Positions 26,806 through 37,762 of a DNA stretch of 64,000 nucleotides are shown here, one piece after another. The stretch is from Methylocystis sp. MJC1 (GTDB lineage Bacteria; Pseudomonadota; Alphaproteobacteria; Rhizobiales; Beijerinckiaceae). The stretch is taken from positions 3,503,001 through 3,567,000 of the forward strand of contig NZ_CP107558.1 in the NCBI RefSeq assembly GCF_026427715.1, read 5' to 3'. The notes beneath the pieces were generated by a model. The model had not been told where the DNA came from. It ran no database searches and saw nothing but the letters and a program-made list of their open reading frames with translations. The position numbers and the translations under genes were made by a program. The first letter of the stretch is position 1. The number at the start of each line of letters is the position of its first letter.

Positions 26806-28023
26806 GTGTCGTCCATCGATTTTTCCAAAGTGGTCGTCGCACAGGGCGGCGGACCGACCGCCGTCATCAACCAGTCGCTCGTCGGAGCGGTGCTGGAAGC
26901 GCGCAAGTTTCGCGAGGTCGAACGCGTCTATGGCGCCTTCCACGGCGTGCGCGGCATCGTCAATGAGGACTTCGTCGATCTCACCCAGGAGACGACCCAT
27001 AATCTCGAGATGGTGGCGAACACCCCTTCCTCGGCGCTCGGCTCCACCCGCGACAAGCCGGACCTGAAGTATTGCCAGGAAATCTTCAAGGTGCTGCGCG
27101 CCCATGGCGTCGGCTGCTTCTTCTACATCGGCGGCAACGACTCCTCGGATACGGTCCGCATCGTCTCGGAAGAGGCCCAGAAATCCGGCTATCCGCTGCG
27201 CGCCATGCATATCCCCAAGACCATCGACAATGATCTGATGGTCAACGACCATACGCCGGGCTTCCCCTCGGCGGCGCGCTGGGTTGCCCAGGCCTTCGCC
27301 GGCGCCAATCTCGACAATTGGGCGCTCCCGGGCGTCTATATCGCGGTCGTTATGGGCCGCCACGCGGGCTTTCTGACCGCCGCCTCGGCGCTCGGCAAGA
27401 AATTCCCCGATGACGGGCCGCATCTCATCTACATCCCCGAGCGCGCCTTCGTCATCGAGAAATTCCTGGCCGACGTAAAAGCGACCATGGACAAATATGG
27501 TCGCTGCGTCGTCGCCATCTCGGAAGGCGTCAGCGACGAAAACCATGTGCCGATCGCCGAGAAGCTCGCCGAACAGGTGGAGCGCGACGCCCATGGCAAT
27601 GTCCATCTGGGCGGCGGCGGCCTCGCCGACGAGCTCACCGAGCTCGTCAAGAAGCGGCTCGGCTACAAGCGCGTGCGGGCGGACACTTTCGGCTATGTCC
27701 AAAGGAGCTTCGTGGGCTGCGTCTCGGACGTGGACCAGCGCGAAGCGCGGGAAGTGGGCGAAAAAGCCGTCCAATACGCCATTTGGGGCGATCGTGACGG
27801 CTCAGTGACAATCCACCGCACCGGCTTTTATTCCGTCGACTATCAGCTCACGCCACTTGAACAAATTGCTGCAAAAACAAAAGTGATGCCGGATGAGTTC
27901 ATCAGCCCCTGCGGCACGGACGTCACCGACGCCTTCCGTATGTATTTGCGGCCCCTGCTCGGCAGCGGCATGCCGGACGCCTACCGGCTGCGGCTCAACC
28001 GCGTACCCAAGATACTGACCTAA
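26806..28023 (+). CDS. 6-phosphofructokinase, pyrophosphate-dependent type
   Basis: A 405-residue PFK: AQGGGPTAVINQSLVGAV at the N-terminus, FFYIGGNDSSDTV near 105-117, IPKTIDNDLMVNDHTPGFPS near 136, AVVMGRHAGFLTAASAL near 181. The acidic residue after GGN (position equivalent to E. coli Gly104) and the lysine in PKTIDND (equivalent to Gly124) are the accepted determinants for PPi rather than ATP as phosphate donor. It interconverts fructose 6-phosphate and fructose 1,6-bisphosphate, reversibly in PPi enzymes. PPi-PFKs are characterised in methylotrophic proteobacteria. I chose the GTG at 26806, which has AGGAG six bases upstream. The usual first Asp of the GGDD motif is Asn111. Confidence 0.92.
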   Translation: MSSIDFSKVVVAQGGGPTAVINQSLVGAVLEARKFREVERVYGAFHGVRGIVNEDFVDLTQETTHNLEMVANTPSSALGSTRDKPDLKYCQEIFKVLRAHGVGCFFYIGGNDSSDTVRIVSEEAQKSGYPLRAMHIPKTIDNDLMVNDHTPGFPSAARWVAQAFAGANLDNWALPGVYIAVVMGRHAGFLTAASALGKKFPDDGPHLIYIPERAFVIEKFLADVKATMDKYGRCVVAISEGVSDENHVPIAEKLAEQVERDAHGNVHLGGGGLADELTELVKKRLGYKRVRADTFGYVQRSFVGCVSDVDQREAREVGEKAVQYAIWGDRDGSVTIHRTGFYSVDYQLTPLEQIAAKTKVMPDEFISPCGTDVTDAFRMYLRPLLGSGMPDAYRLRLNRVPKILT

Positions 28024-28335
28024 AAGGGGATTCAACAGAGTCGCGGCCGGGGTCCTCCCGGCCCGGCGAGCGCAGGCGCAGCGGGGCGCGAATCTTGCTA
28101 ACCAACAGAGTTGCGGCAAGGTTGCAATTCCAGGCGCGCCTCAAATAAAGTAGGGCCGCGCGGAGGAGCGAGCGGCCCGCGCGGCTCGGAGGGCGCCAAT
28201 ATATGCGCCAAGGGCCTACCTCGAGAGTCGGAGAGACGCGCGACATGCGCTCTCCACCTTTTGTTAGGCCGGAGCCGGTACCTAATTTGTGTTTGGATCG
28301 ATTCGCGCCATGGATCGGTTCATCGGGAGAACATC

Positions 28336-29601
28336 ATGAGCAAAGTCGGCGGCGGCGATTCGAAGAATACGCTTTACTGCTCGTTTTGCGGCAAGAGCCA
28401 GCATGAAGTCCGCAAACTCATCGCCGGCCCCACTGTCTTCATCTGCGACGAGTGCGTCGAGCTTTGCATGGACATCATCCGCGAGGAGAACAAATCCTCG
28501 CTGGTGAAGCAGCGCGACGGCATTCCGACGCCCCGCGAAATCTGCAAAGTCCTCGATGATTATGTGATCGGCCAGGCGCAAGCCAAGCGCGTGCTCTCGG
28601 TCGCTGTCCATAATCATTACAAGCGCCTGAACCACGCGACGAAGCATGGCGACGTCGAGCTCGCGAAGTCCAACATCCTGCTGATCGGCCCGACCGGCGT
28701 CGGCAAGACGATGCTGGCGCAGACGCTCGCCCGCATCCTGGACGTGCCCTTCACCATGGCCGACGCCACGACCCTCACCGAGGCGGGCTATGTCGGCGAG
28801 GACGTCGAGAACATCATCCTCAAGCTGCTGCAGGCCTCCGACTATAATGTCGAGCGCGCCCAGCGCGGCATCGTCTATGTCGACGAAATCGACAAGATCT
28901 CCCGCAAGAGCGACAATCCCTCGATCACCCGCGACGTGTCGGGCGAGGGCGTTCAGCAGGCCCTGCTCAAGATCATGGAAGGCACCGTCGCCTCCGTGCC
29001 GCCGCAGGGCGGGCGCAAGCATCCGCAGCAGGAGTTCCTGCAGGTCGACACGACCAACATCCTCTTCATCTGCGGCGGCGCCTTCGCCGGGCTGGAGAAG
29101 ATCATTTCGTCGCGCGGCCGGAGCACGTCGATCGGCTTCGGCGCCAGCGTCCAGGCTCCCGACGAGCGCCGCACCGGCGACATCTTCCGCCAGGTGCAGC
29201 CGGAGGACCTGCTGAAGTTCGGCCTCATCCCCGAATTCGTCGGCCGCCTGCCGGTCATCGCGACGCTCGAGGACCTCGACGAGGACGCGCTCAAGAAGAT
29301 CCTCACCGAGCCGAAGAACGCTCTGGTCAAGCAGTATCAGCGCCTCTTCGAGATGGAGAATGTCGAGCTCACCTTCCAGGACGACGCGCTTTCCTCCGTC
29401 GCTCGCAAGGCGATCGAGCGCCATACCGGCGCGCGCGGCCTGCGCTCCATCATGGAAGGCATTCTGCTCGACACCATGTTCGACCTCCCAGGTCTGGAGG
29501 GCGTCGAGCAAGTGGTGATCGGTCCGGAAGTCGTTGAAGGCAAAGCGAGACCGCTGTATATCTACGCAGAGCGTAGCGAAAAAAGCGGCGCCAGCGCTTA
29601 A
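28336..29601 (+). CDS. clpX: ATP-dependent Clp protease ATP-binding subunit ClpX
   Basis: A 421-residue AAA+ unfoldase that feeds substrates to ClpP. The N-terminal zinc domain has four cysteines (CSFCGK and CDECVELC). Walker [16 protein letters not shown] lies near residue 120, Walker [11 protein letters not shown] near 183, the pore loop motif GYVGEDVE before it, IGF (ClpP-docking loop) in [10 protein letters not shown], and sensor 2 near [15 protein letters not shown] lies five bases before the ATG. clpP is not adjacent, although in many alphaproteobacteria it lies directly upstream. The 312-base gap upstream carries a GGCCGGG hairpin near 28045 and no gene. Confidence 0.98.
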   Translation: MSKVGGGDSKNTLYCSFCGKSQHEVRKLIAGPTVFICDECVELCMDIIREENKSSLVKQRDGIPTPREICKVLDDYVIGQAQAKRVLSVAVHNHYKRLNHATKHGDVELAKSNILLIGPTGVGKTMLAQTLARILDVPFTMADATTLTEAGYVGEDVENIILKLLQASDYNVERAQRGIVYVDEIDKISRKSDNPSITRDVSGEGVQQALLKIMEGTVASVPPQGGRKHPQQEFLQVDTTNILFICGGAFAGLEKIISSRGRSTSIGFGASVQAPDERRTGDIFRQVQPEDLLKFGLIPEFVGRLPVIATLEDLDEDALKKILTEPKNALVKQYQRLFEMENVELTFQDDALSSVARKAIERHTGARGLRSIMEGILLDTMFDLPGLEGVEQVVIGPEVVEGKARPLYIYAERSEKSGASA

Positions 29602-29630
29602 AGCCGCGCCGTCTTTCGCCAATAGGGCGC

Positions 29631-29648
29631 GCCGGGCCCGAGCCCGGC
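29631..29648. terminator. Hairpin after clpX
   Basis: A perfect 7-bp stem GCCGGGC / GCCCGGC with a 4-base loop 30 bases past the clpX stop, followed by CCCCGTTT. The poor T-run makes termination only partial. Confidence 0.5.
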
Positions 29649-29900
29649 CCCCGTTTCACCTCTCCTTGAATCGGCGATTTGCGTTTCCCATTTCTGCGTT
29701 GACGGGGCTATTCGGGCGTTTCGCCGCGGCTTCGTTAGGCATGCAGGCGCGAGAGCGAGCGGCTGTGCGGCCAAGTCTTACTAGAAGGTCAGCCGACTCA
29801 TTGCGGCCCAACTCTTGCTAGTTTAGACAAACTCTAAGTTCGCTCGCAATTTTCGCATTGCCGCCGGGCGGGGTGCGCAAACAAAAGCAGGATAATCATC

Positions 29901-32327
29901 ATGAGCAACGAAAAGCGCGACGCCATTACGCCGGGAGCGGTTGAAAGCTATCCCGTCCTTCCTCTGCGCGATATTGTGGTGTTCCCCCATATGATCGTGC
30001 CGCTCTTCGTTGCGCGTGAGAAATCCATCCGCGCCCTGGAAGAGGTGACGAAGAGCGATCGCCTTATTCTGCTGGCGACGCAAAAGAACGCCGGCGACGA
30101 CGATCCGGCGACCGACGCCATCTACCCAATCGGCACGCTGGCTTCCGTGCTGCAGCTTTTGAAACTGCCCGACGGCACTGTCAAGGTTCTGGTCGAGGGC
30201 GTTGCCCGCGCTTCGGTGCGTAATTATTCGCGCATCGACGACTTCTACGAGGCGGACGCCGAGGCGCTCGCCGACGACGCGGGCTCGCCGGTCGAGGTCG
30301 AGGCGCTGGGCCGCTCGGTGATCTCCGAGTTCGAAAGCTATGTGAAGCTCAACAAGCGCGTCTCCTCCGAGGTCGTTGGAGCGGTCACGCAGATCGATGA
30401 CTTCTCCAAGCTCGCCGACACCGTCGCCTCGCATCTCTCGGTCAAGATCGCCGACAAGCAGGACGTGCTGGAGACGCTCAACGTCGCCAAACGTCTGGAG
30501 AAGTGCCTCTCGCTGATGGAAAGCGAAATCTCGGTCCTTCAGGTCGAAAAGCGCATCCGCACGCGCGTCAAGCGCCAGATGGAGAAGACTCAGCGCGAGT
30601 ACTATCTCAACGAGCAGATGAAGGCGATCCAGAAGGAGCTGGGCGACGAGGAGGGCAAGGACGATCTCGCCGAGCTCGAGGAGCGCATCAAGAACACCAA
30701 GCTCTCGAAGGAGGCGCGCGACAAGGCCGTCGCCGAGTTCAAGAAGCTTCGGCAGATGTCGCCCATGTCGGCGGAAGCCACCGTCGTGCGCAATTACCTC
30801 GACTGGATCCTCTCGATCCCGTGGGGCAAGCGCTCGAAGGTCAAGCGCGATCTCGAACAGGCTCAGGAAGTGCTCGACGCCGAGCATTTCGGTCTGGAAA
30901 AGGTCAAGGAGCGCATCCTCGAATATCTCGCCGTGCAGAGCCGCGCCAATAAGCTGACGGGTCCGATCCTCTGCCTCGTCGGCCCGCCCGGCGTCGGCAA
31001 GACCTCGCTCGGCAAGTCGCTCGCCAAGGCCACGGGACGCGAATTCGTTCGCATGTCCCTGGGCGGCGTGCGCGACGAGGCTGAGATCCGCGGCCATCGG
31101 CGCACCTATATCGGCTCGATGCCCGGCAAGATCATCCAGTCGATGCGCAAGGCCAAGAGCTCCAATCCGCTCTTCCTGCTCGACGAAATCGACAAGATGG
31201 GCATGGATTTCCGCGGCGATCCGTCCTCGGCGCTGCTGGAGGTGCTCGATCCCGAGCAGAACCAGAGCTTCAACGACCATTACCTGGAGGTCGACTACGA
31301 TCTCTCCAATGTGATGTTCGTCACGACGGCGAATACGCTGAACATCCCTGCGCCGCTGATGGACCGCATGGAGATCATCCGCATCGCCGGCTACACCGAA
31401 GCCGAGAAGCTGGAGATCGCCCGCAAGCATCTCATCCCCAGCGCCGTCCATAAGCATGGGCTCGCGCCGGAAGAGTGGATGGTCACCGAAGACGGCCTGA
31501 TGGAGCTCATCCGCCGCTACACCCGCGAGGCGGGCGTGCGCAATCTTGAGCGTGAAATCTCCAACCTCGCCCGCAAGGCGGTGAAGGAAATTCTGCTCAA
31601 GAAGGCCGAGAAGATCGTCGTCACCGCCGAGAACATCTCCAACTATCTCGGCGTGCAGAAGTTCCGCTTCGGTCAGGCGGAGCTCGAAGATCAGGTCGGC
31701 GTCGTCACGGGTCTCGCCTGGACGGAGGTCGGCGGCGAGCTGCTGACGATCGAAGGCGTCATGATGCCCGGCAAGGGCAAGATGACCGTCACCGGCAATC
31801 TGCGCGACGTGATGAAGGAGTCGATCTCGGCGGCTGCGTCCTATGTGCGCTCGCGCGCGGTGGACTTCGGCGTCGAGCCGCCGCTCTTCGACCGCCGCGA
31901 CATCCATGTGCACGTGCCGGAAGGCGCGACGCCCAAGGATGGCCCCTCGGCGGGCGTCGCCATGGCGACGGCCATCGTCTCGATCATGACAAGTATCCCG
32001 GTGCGCCGCGATATCGCCATGACGGGGGAAATCACGTTGCGCGGTCGCGTGCTGCCGATCGGCGGCCTGAAGGAGAAGCTGCTCGCGGCGCTGCGCGGCG
32101 GCATCAAAAAGGTGCTGATCCCCGAAGAGAACGCCAAGGATCTGGCGGATATCCCAGACGCGGTGAAAAACGGCCTGGAAATCGTGCCGGTGGCGCGGAT
32201 GGACGAGGTGCTTCAGCACGCCCTCGTCTCCCTGCCCACGCCGATCCAGTGGGAGGAGGACACCTCCGCCCTCTCGAAGCGGGCCGCGGCTCTGGCCGAA
32301 GACGACTCGGGCGTGCGCGCCCACTGA
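29901..32327 (+). CDS. lon: ATP-dependent protease Lon
   Basis: An 808-residue LonA protease. The N-terminal substrate-recognition domain opens [20 protein letters not shown]. The AAA+ module has Walker [16 protein letters not shown] near residue 357 and Walker [14 protein letters not shown]. The C-terminal protease domain has the catalytic serine in [14 protein letters not shown] and the lysine in [14 protein letters not shown]. It degrades damaged and regulatory proteins in the cytoplasm. AGGA lies eight bases before the ATG. A 299-base gap with a short AGTTT/AAACT dyad near 29820 separates it from clpX. It has its own strong terminator. Confidence 0.98.
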   Translation: MSNEKRDAITPGAVESYPVLPLRDIVVFPHMIVPLFVAREKSIRALEEVTKSDRLILLATQKNAGDDDPATDAIYPIGTLASVLQLLKLPDGTVKVLVEGVARASVRNYSRIDDFYEADAEALADDAGSPVEVEALGRSVISEFESYVKLNKRVSSEVVGAVTQIDDFSKLADTVASHLSVKIADKQDVLETLNVAKRLEKCLSLMESEISVLQVEKRIRTRVKRQMEKTQREYYLNEQMKAIQKELGDEEGKDDLAELEERIKNTKLSKEARDKAVAEFKKLRQMSPMSAEATVVRNYLDWILSIPWGKRSKVKRDLEQAQEVLDAEHFGLEKVKERILEYLAVQSRANKLTGPILCLVGPPGVGKTSLGKSLAKATGREFVRMSLGGVRDEAEIRGHRRTYIGSMPGKIIQSMRKAKSSNPLFLLDEIDKMGMDFRGDPSSALLEVLDPEQNQSFNDHYLEVDYDLSNVMFVTTANTLNIPAPLMDRMEIIRIAGYTEAEKLEIARKHLIPSAVHKHGLAPEEWMVTEDGLMELIRRYTREAGVRNLEREISNLARKAVKEILLKKAEKIVVTAENISNYLGVQKFRFGQAELEDQVGVVTGLAWTEVGGELLTIEGVMMPGKGKMTVTGNLRDVMKESISAAASYVRSRAVDFGVEPPLFDRRDIHVHVPEGATPKDGPSAGVAMATAIVSIMTSIPVRRDIAMTGEITLRGRVLPIGGLKEKLLAALRGGIKKVLIPEENAKDLADIPDAVKNGLEIVPVARMDEVLQHALVSLPTPIQWEEDTSALSKRAAALAEDDSGVRAH

Positions 32328-32348
32328 GCCTTGGGAAAATAACTGCGA

Positions 32349-32381
32349 AGAGCCCCGTCCCTCGGATGGGGCTCTTTTTTT
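32349..32381 (+). terminator. Rho-independent terminator of lon
   Basis: A 12-bp stem (AGAGCCCCGTCC / GGATGGGGCTCT, one GU pair) with a 3-base loop, followed by TTTTTT, about 20 bases past the lon stop. A decayed second version lies at 32546-32578. Confidence 0.95.
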
Positions 32382-32534
32382 GACAAACCTCCAAGGCGGC
32401 CTCCTCCTTCGAGGCGCGAACGTCGCTCGCGCCCCAGAATGAGGCATAAGTGTTTGATGTAGCTTTAGAAGCTCCTCACGCTGAGGAGCCGCGCAGTAGG
32501 CGTCTCGAAGCACGAGCGGCGTCGGCGTCACTTT
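32382..32534. repeat. Dispersed repeat A, copy 3
   Basis: Begins GACAAACCTCCAAGGCGGCC, immediately after the lon terminator T-run, with CTCACGCTGAGGAGCC and GCGTCTCGAAGCACGAGC at the right. It lies between two similar terminator hairpins. Confidence 0.85.
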
Positions 32535-32545
32535 ATCAACAGTCC

Positions 32546-32578
32546 GAGCCCCCCTCTTTTCGGATGGGGCTCTTCTTT
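32546..32578 (+). terminator. Degenerate second copy of the lon terminator
   Basis: GAGCCCC ... GGATGGGGCTC followed by TTCTTT, nearly the same sequence as the hairpin at 32349-32381 with an expanded loop. It lies directly after the repeat A copy. Confidence 0.7.
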
Positions 32579-32827
32579 AACCTGTCATTTTCTTGGGTTG
32601 GGGCGCTCAGCCTGCGCAAAACCGCCACAATTGCGAAGCTTTTCTGCACTGCAGCGCTTGTTTCCCCGGATTTCCCGCGATTTCTGGGGGCCGGCGCCGC
32701 CAATCCCTTGCGTTTCGGGCGATTCCAACCCAACACTCCCCCCACGCTTCGCGCCGTCGATTCGACACCGCCGCCTCGTCGCGCGGACATCCTCGGCCTC
32801 GCAGCGCGTCAAGAGAAGGAAATGACC

Positions 32828-33109
32828 ATGAACAAATTGGAACTGGTCGAGCACGTCGCGGCCGAGACCGAGTGCTCCAAGGCCGCCGCCGCCGCTGCGA
32901 TCGACGCCGTCCTCAGCGGCATCACCGATGCTCTGAAAAAGGGCGAAGAAGTCCGTCTGGTCGGCTTTGGCACCTTCTCGGTCAAGGAGCGCGCCGCCGG
33001 CACGGGCCGCAATCCGGCGACCGGCGCGGAGATCGAAATTCCCGCCTCCAAGAGCGCCCGTTTCAAGCCCGGCGCGACGCTGAAGACCGCGCTCAACGAC
33101 GGCAAGTAA
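32828..33109 (+). CDS. hupB: DNA-binding protein HU
   Basis: A 93-residue histone-like protein: MNKLELVEHVAAETECSKAA dimerisation helices, LVGFGTFSVKERAA, then the DNA-binding arm GRNPATGAEIEIPAS and the closing KSARFKPGATLKTAL. It bends DNA and organises the nucleoid. I chose the second ATG (32828) because AAGGA lies seven bases before it and only one base before the first. The position after lon is standard for alphaproteobacteria. Confidence 0.96.
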   Translation: MNKLELVEHVAAETECSKAAAAAAIDAVLSGITDALKKGEEVRLVGFGTFSVKERAAGTGRNPATGAEIEIPASKSARFKPGATLKTALNDGK

Positions 33110-33168
33110 AACCCCCCGGAACGTCTAGGGTCAGGCACGGCCGTCGGACCAACCGCGCGGCGCTCGCC

Positions 33169-33249
33169 GCCATCGCGAGGGCAGCGAAGCAATCCACCGC
33201 AACCATAAATGGCTTTGGGTTGCTTCGTCGCTTCGCTCCTCGCAATGAC
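33169..33249. repeat. Dispersed repeat E, copy 1
   Basis: A hairpin element of about 80 bases: CGAAGCAATCCACCGC on the left, TTGCTTCGTCGCTTCGCTCC then GCAATGAC on the right. Copies lie at 50447-50526 and 60444-60524. Confidence 0.8.
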
Positions 33250-33362
33250 GCGCTTCGCCCGCGAGGCTCATTCCGCGGCCGTTCGCCATTTTGACTTATG
33301 GCGCTTGCCTATGGTTCGCGCCCTCACTAAAAGCGTGCCGCCGGCCTCGAAAAGCCGGGCGT

Positions 33363-33438
33363 GGGCGGTTAGCTCAGCTGGTAGAGCATCTCGTTTACAC
33401 CGAGAATGTCGGGAGTTCGATCCTCTCACCGCCCACCA
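33363..33438 (+). tRNA. tRNA-Val (anticodon UAC)
   Basis: A 76-base cloverleaf. Acceptor stem GGGCGGT/ACCGCCC; D stem GCTC/GAGC; anticodon stem TCTCG/CGAGA around loop TTTACAC (anticodon TAC); T arm GGGAG-TTCGATC-CTCTC; discriminator A and encoded CCA. It decodes GUA and other GUN valine codons. Location after hupB is typical for the order. Confidence 0.97.
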
Positions 33439-33666
33439 TAAATCGCTTTCTGCCTAAATCTCTCCATGCAAGCTGCTCGCCATTCCCGGCGCTTCGCGCC
33501 AGCGCCCTCCGATGGCTTGACGCGGCTGGCGAGGCCCCGTAACTCGCATCCCCAATGGGTGGGCCGGCGGCGCGCCCTCGCCTCCGACCTTTTCATGGTC
33601 GTCGTGCGAAAGTCCTTTGCCGCTCGCGTGTTGCGAATTAGGCTGGGGCCGGTGAGGACACACGTG

Positions 33667-34356
33667 ATGCGGGCGATCATGAAACTGCGGACTTTGGCGC
33701 TCGGCGCCCTCGGCCTCTTTGCTCTGGCGACCTTCTCTCCCCCCGCGGGCGCCGCCGAGGAAATGAACTTTCGCGTCGTCGGTCTCGACGGCGGCAATTG
33801 CGGCGCGCATTGCCCACAGGTCATCGCCGCCCAGGGCGAGATCGGCGAAAGCACCCCGAACGCCTTTTTGAGCTTCGTGCGCGAGAATGTCGGCGGGGGA
33901 AATCTGCACGGCATTTTACTGCTCGACTCGCCCGGCGGGAAGGTCGTCGCCTCCATGGAGCTCGGACAGGCGCTACGGCGTCTCGGCATGGCGGTGATCG
34001 TGGCGCGCCCGGCGGCCGAACAGGCTTCCCGGAACATGGCGCTGGTCTCTGGCCGCTGCTATTCCGCCTGCGTCTATGCGCTGATGGGAGGCCGGAAACG
34101 GGTCATTCCGCCGCAGAGCCGCGTCGGCATCCACCGCATGTTCAACTATTCGACGAGCTTCGACCTGTCGGAAGGCTTTGTCCGCGAGCGCAATTACGAC
34201 GACGGCGGCATGCGCGCCATGCTCGCGCGCTACGCCAGCGGCATGGGCGTGAATCCGGAGCTCGTCAATCTCGCGGAGCGCACCTCGCCCGATCAGCTTT
34301 ATATGCTATCGGGAGCCGACATTGCGCGCTGGCGTCTTGGATCGCGCAAGCTATAA
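33667..34356 (+). CDS. Periplasmic ClpP/crotonase-fold protein (COG3904-like)
   Basis: A 229-residue exported protein with a signal peptide ([20 protein letters not shown], cleavage near PAGA). The mature part has a Clp/crotonase-like fold: [20 protein letters not shown] near residues 80-100 and the catalytic-serine region [20 protein letters not shown] near 126-145, where the Ser of SAC matches the nucleophile of COG3904 periplasmic proteins. RVGIHRMF supplies a candidate histidine. It might be a periplasmic serine peptidase, but no activity is established for the group. GAGGA eight bases upstream favours the ATG at 33667 over that at 33679. It lies 38 bases before pccB. Confidence 0.75.
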   Translation: MRAIMKLRTLALGALGLFALATFSPPAGAAEEMNFRVVGLDGGNCGAHCPQVIAAQGEIGESTPNAFLSFVRENVGGGNLHGILLLDSPGGKVVASMELGQALRRLGMAVIVARPAAEQASRNMALVSGRCYSACVYALMGGRKRVIPPQSRVGIHRMFNYSTSFDLSEGFVRERNYDDGGMRAMLARYASGMGVNPELVNLAERTSPDQLYMLSGADIARWRLGSRKL

Positions 34357-34394
34357 AGGCGCCAAAAGACATAACGAAAGAAACAGGGCTGGAC

Positions 34395-35930
<1,536 letters not shown>

Positions 35931-35941
35931 CGCACTCTCGA

Positions 35942-35987
35942 TACTACAACTTGTAGTAGGCGCGGCGTCGAGCCGCGCCTTTTTCTT
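35942..35987 (+). terminator. Palindrome and rho-independent terminator after pccB
   Basis: A perfect 17-base palindrome TACTACAA-C-TTGTAGTA (35942-35958) is directly followed by stem AGGCGCGGC / GCCGCGCCT (35958-35980) and TTTTCTTT. The second hairpin is the terminator. The palindrome may be a protein-binding dyad or part of an extended RNA fold. Confidence 0.85.
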
Positions 35988-36096
35988 TCGTGCCGATTTG
36001 AAACGACTTGGCGCTAAGTAATGCTTAAATGGAGGGCGCCCGTCTCGAATTTTCGCCAGCTTGCACAATTTCGAGTGACAGACATTTTATTTTCGC

Positions 36097-36343
36097 CTAA
36101 TGTCCCCTCGCCAAGTTGGTTGGGTAAGCCTAAGCGTTTGTAGCGTTTAGCCTTCAATTTCCCAGCAACGGTCCAAGTCGGGGAGGACGCCGGAGGGAAC
36201 GCGACTCGCAATAAGGCTCGACGAACGAGCCATAGCGAGCGGTTATCGGAGCGCTTAAGACTTCGGGACCAGGCGTTCAATTCGGTAAAGGACAGGGTGC
36301 CAAAGAGTGGGGAGCGGCCCGGCCGTCCCCGCTCTTTGTGTTT
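36097..36343 (+). ncRNA. Candidate small RNA, unidentified
   Basis: This lies in a 558-base gap without a convincing gene. Upstream is a possible promoter TTGCAC-N17-ATTTTA (about 36060-36088). Downstream is a strong hairpin (12-bp arms at 36302-36313 and 36326-36337, AAAGAGTGGGGA / TCCCCGCTCTTT) followed by GTGTTTG. The roughly 250 bases between read as a compact, GC-moderate stretch with possible inner stems (GGCTCGAC...GAACGAGCC). It lacks the signature sequences of RNase P RNA, tmRNA, 4.5S RNA or known riboswitches as far as I can tell. It could be a trans-acting RNA, an unrecognised 6S-type RNA, or a very long trxA leader. Confidence 0.4.
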
Positions 36344-36488
36344 GAGGGGGCATTATAGAGATTTCCTCTTAATCCATAGCCCCATCGCCAAGCCGTCGCC
36401 GGCGTGACCGCTGCTTGACGCACAAGAATCCCCTTCCTACGTTCCAACCACCAGATTCCCGCCGTCGGCCCGAAACGAAAGGCCCCTC

Positions 36489-36809
36489 ATGTCCACGCAA
36501 AAAATTACCGACGCCACTTTCGAGCAGGAAGTCCTGAAATCCGCTGAGCCCGTCGTCGTCGACTTCTGGGCCGAGTGGTGCGGGCCCTGCCGCATGATCG
36601 CCCCCGCGCTCGAGGAAATCGCCGCGGAGATGAAGGGCAAGATCAAGGTCGTGAAGCTGAACATCGATGAAAATCCCGCCGTCGCCAGCAAGCTCGGCAT
36701 CCGCTCGATCCCGACGCTGATCATCTTCAAGGACGGCAAGGCCGCCTCGCAGAAGGTCGGCGCCGCGCCCAAGGGCGAACTGGCGCGCTGGATCAGCGGG
36801 GCCGTCTGA
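36489..36809 (+). CDS. trxA: Thioredoxin
   Basis: A 106-residue thioredoxin with the active site [13 protein letters not shown] (Cys33-Gly-Pro-Cys36 region), the cis-proline segment [13 protein letters not shown], and the usual [11 protein letters not shown] strand. It is a cytoplasmic dithiol reductant for ribonucleotide reductase and others. AAAGG lies six bases before the ATG. It stands alone, followed by twin hairpins. Confidence 0.97.
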   Translation: MSTQKITDATFEQEVLKSAEPVVVDFWAEWCGPCRMIAPALEEIAAEMKGKIKVVKLNIDENPAVASKLGIRSIPTLIIFKDGKAASQKVGAAPKGELARWISGAV

Positions 36810-36819
36810 CATGATTTTT

Positions 36820-36876
36820 GCGAGCCCGAAGGCTCGCGGTCCGGGAATGCCCTGGATCGCGAGCCTTCAGGCTCGC
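36820..36876. terminator. Twin hairpins after trxA
   Basis: Two hairpins with identical 7-bp stems, GCGAGCC-CGAA-GGCTCGC (36820-36837) and GCGAGCC-TTCA-GGCTCGC (36859-36876), 21 bases apart, starting 11 bases after the trxA stop. No long T-run follows. They could stabilise the 3' end or give partial termination, and resemble paired REP units. Confidence 0.6.
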
Positions 36877-36883
36877 TCCGTTT

Positions 36884-37030
36884 GTTGACAAACCTCCGGG
36901 GCGGCCTCGTCCTTCGAGACGCGAGCTTTGCTCGCTCCTCAGGATGAGGCCTAAGCGACGTGCAGAAGCCCCTCATGCTGAGGAGCCTGCGCAGCAGGCG
37001 TCTCGAAGCGCCAGGGGCGTCAACCCTTTC
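36884..37030. repeat. Dispersed repeat A, copy 4
   Basis: Begins TTGACAAACCTCCGGGGCGG, with CTCAGGATGAGGCCTAAGCG in the centre and GCGTCTCGAAGCGCCAGGGG at the right. It is the closest match to the family consensus and lies just before modB. Confidence 0.85.
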
Positions 37031-37066
37031 GTCGGCAGGCGCTCTTTTTAGTAATCCTACGAGGCG

Positions 37067-37762
37067 TTGCGACTCTTGTTCGATTTATCGCCAGACGATC
37101 TCGCGGCAATATTTCTCAGCCTAAAGGTCGCGAGCGCCGCCACCGTCTTTTCCCTCCCAGCGGCCGTCTTCATCGGCTATGCGCTGGCGCGCTGGAGCTT
37201 CCCGGGCCGCACGGCGCTGAACGCCCTCGTTCACCTCCCCCTCGTCATGCCGCCGGTCGTCACGGGCTTCGCGCTTTTGCTGCTGTTTGGCCGGCATGGG
37301 CCCATCGGCGGCTTTTTCGATCAATATCTGGGCATCGTCTTCGCTTTCCGCTGGACGGGCGCGGCGCTCGCCGCCGCGGTGATGAGCTTTCCGCTCATGG
37401 TGCGGCCGGTGCGCCTCGCCTTCGAGAGCGTCGATCCGCGTCTCTCCACGGCCGCCCGCTCGCTCGGCGCCAGCCGCCTTTGGGCCTTCGCGCTGATAGA
37501 ATTACCGCTGGCCGCCAACGGTCTTCTCGTCGGCGCCATTCTCGGCTTCGCCAAGGCGCTCGGCGAATTCGGCGCGACCATCACCTTCGTCTCCAGCATC
37601 CCCGGCGAGACGCGCACGATTCCCGCCGCCATCTATGCGCTGTTGCAGGCGCCGGACGGCGATTTGTCCGCGATAAGGCTTGCCGCGATCTCGGCGGCGA
37701 TCGCCGTCGCCGCTCTCGTCGCTTCCGAAGCGCTGCAAGCTCAACTCGGCGCCCGGAAATGA
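37067..37762 (+). CDS. modB: Molybdate ABC transporter permease
   Basis: A 231-residue inner-membrane permease with about five to six helices. The ModB signatures are present: LVHLPLVMPPVVTGFALLLL early on, RSLGASRLWAFALIELPLAA near 140, and the EAA-type loop GFAKALGEFGATITFVSSIP near 161-180. It forms the channel of a molybdate importer with ModC, whose ATG overlaps its stop (ATGA). No modA (binding protein) precedes it; only repeat A and trxA lie upstream. The start at a TTG (37067, GAGG two bases upstream) is uncertain, and a TTG at 37076 is an alternative. Confidence 0.9.
   Translation: MRLLFDLSPDDLAAIFLSLKVASAATVFSLPAAVFIGYALARWSFPGRTALNALVHLPLVMPPVVTGFALLLLFGRHGPIGGFFDQYLGIVFAFRWTGAALAAAVMSFPLMVRPVRLAFESVDPRLSTAARSLGASRLWAFALIELPLAANGLLVGAILGFAKALGEFGATITFVSSIPGETRTIPAAIYALLQAPDGDLSAIRLAAISAAIAVAALVASEALQAQLGARK

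Noticed and set aside
29823-32531. 902-codon minus-strand frame opposite lon
   Set aside because: Shadow of lon caused by third-position GC bias; no domain recognised.
36014-36280. 88-codon minus-strand frame in the pccB-trxA gap
   Set aside because: No ribosome site, unconserved-looking composition, and it overlaps a better-supported promoter/hairpin layout on the plus strand.
36097-36343. Identification of the gap as RNase P RNA, tmRNA, 4.5S RNA or a cobalamin riboswitch
   Set aside because: None of the characteristic conserved sequences of these RNAs could be found by eye, so it is left as an unidentified candidate.
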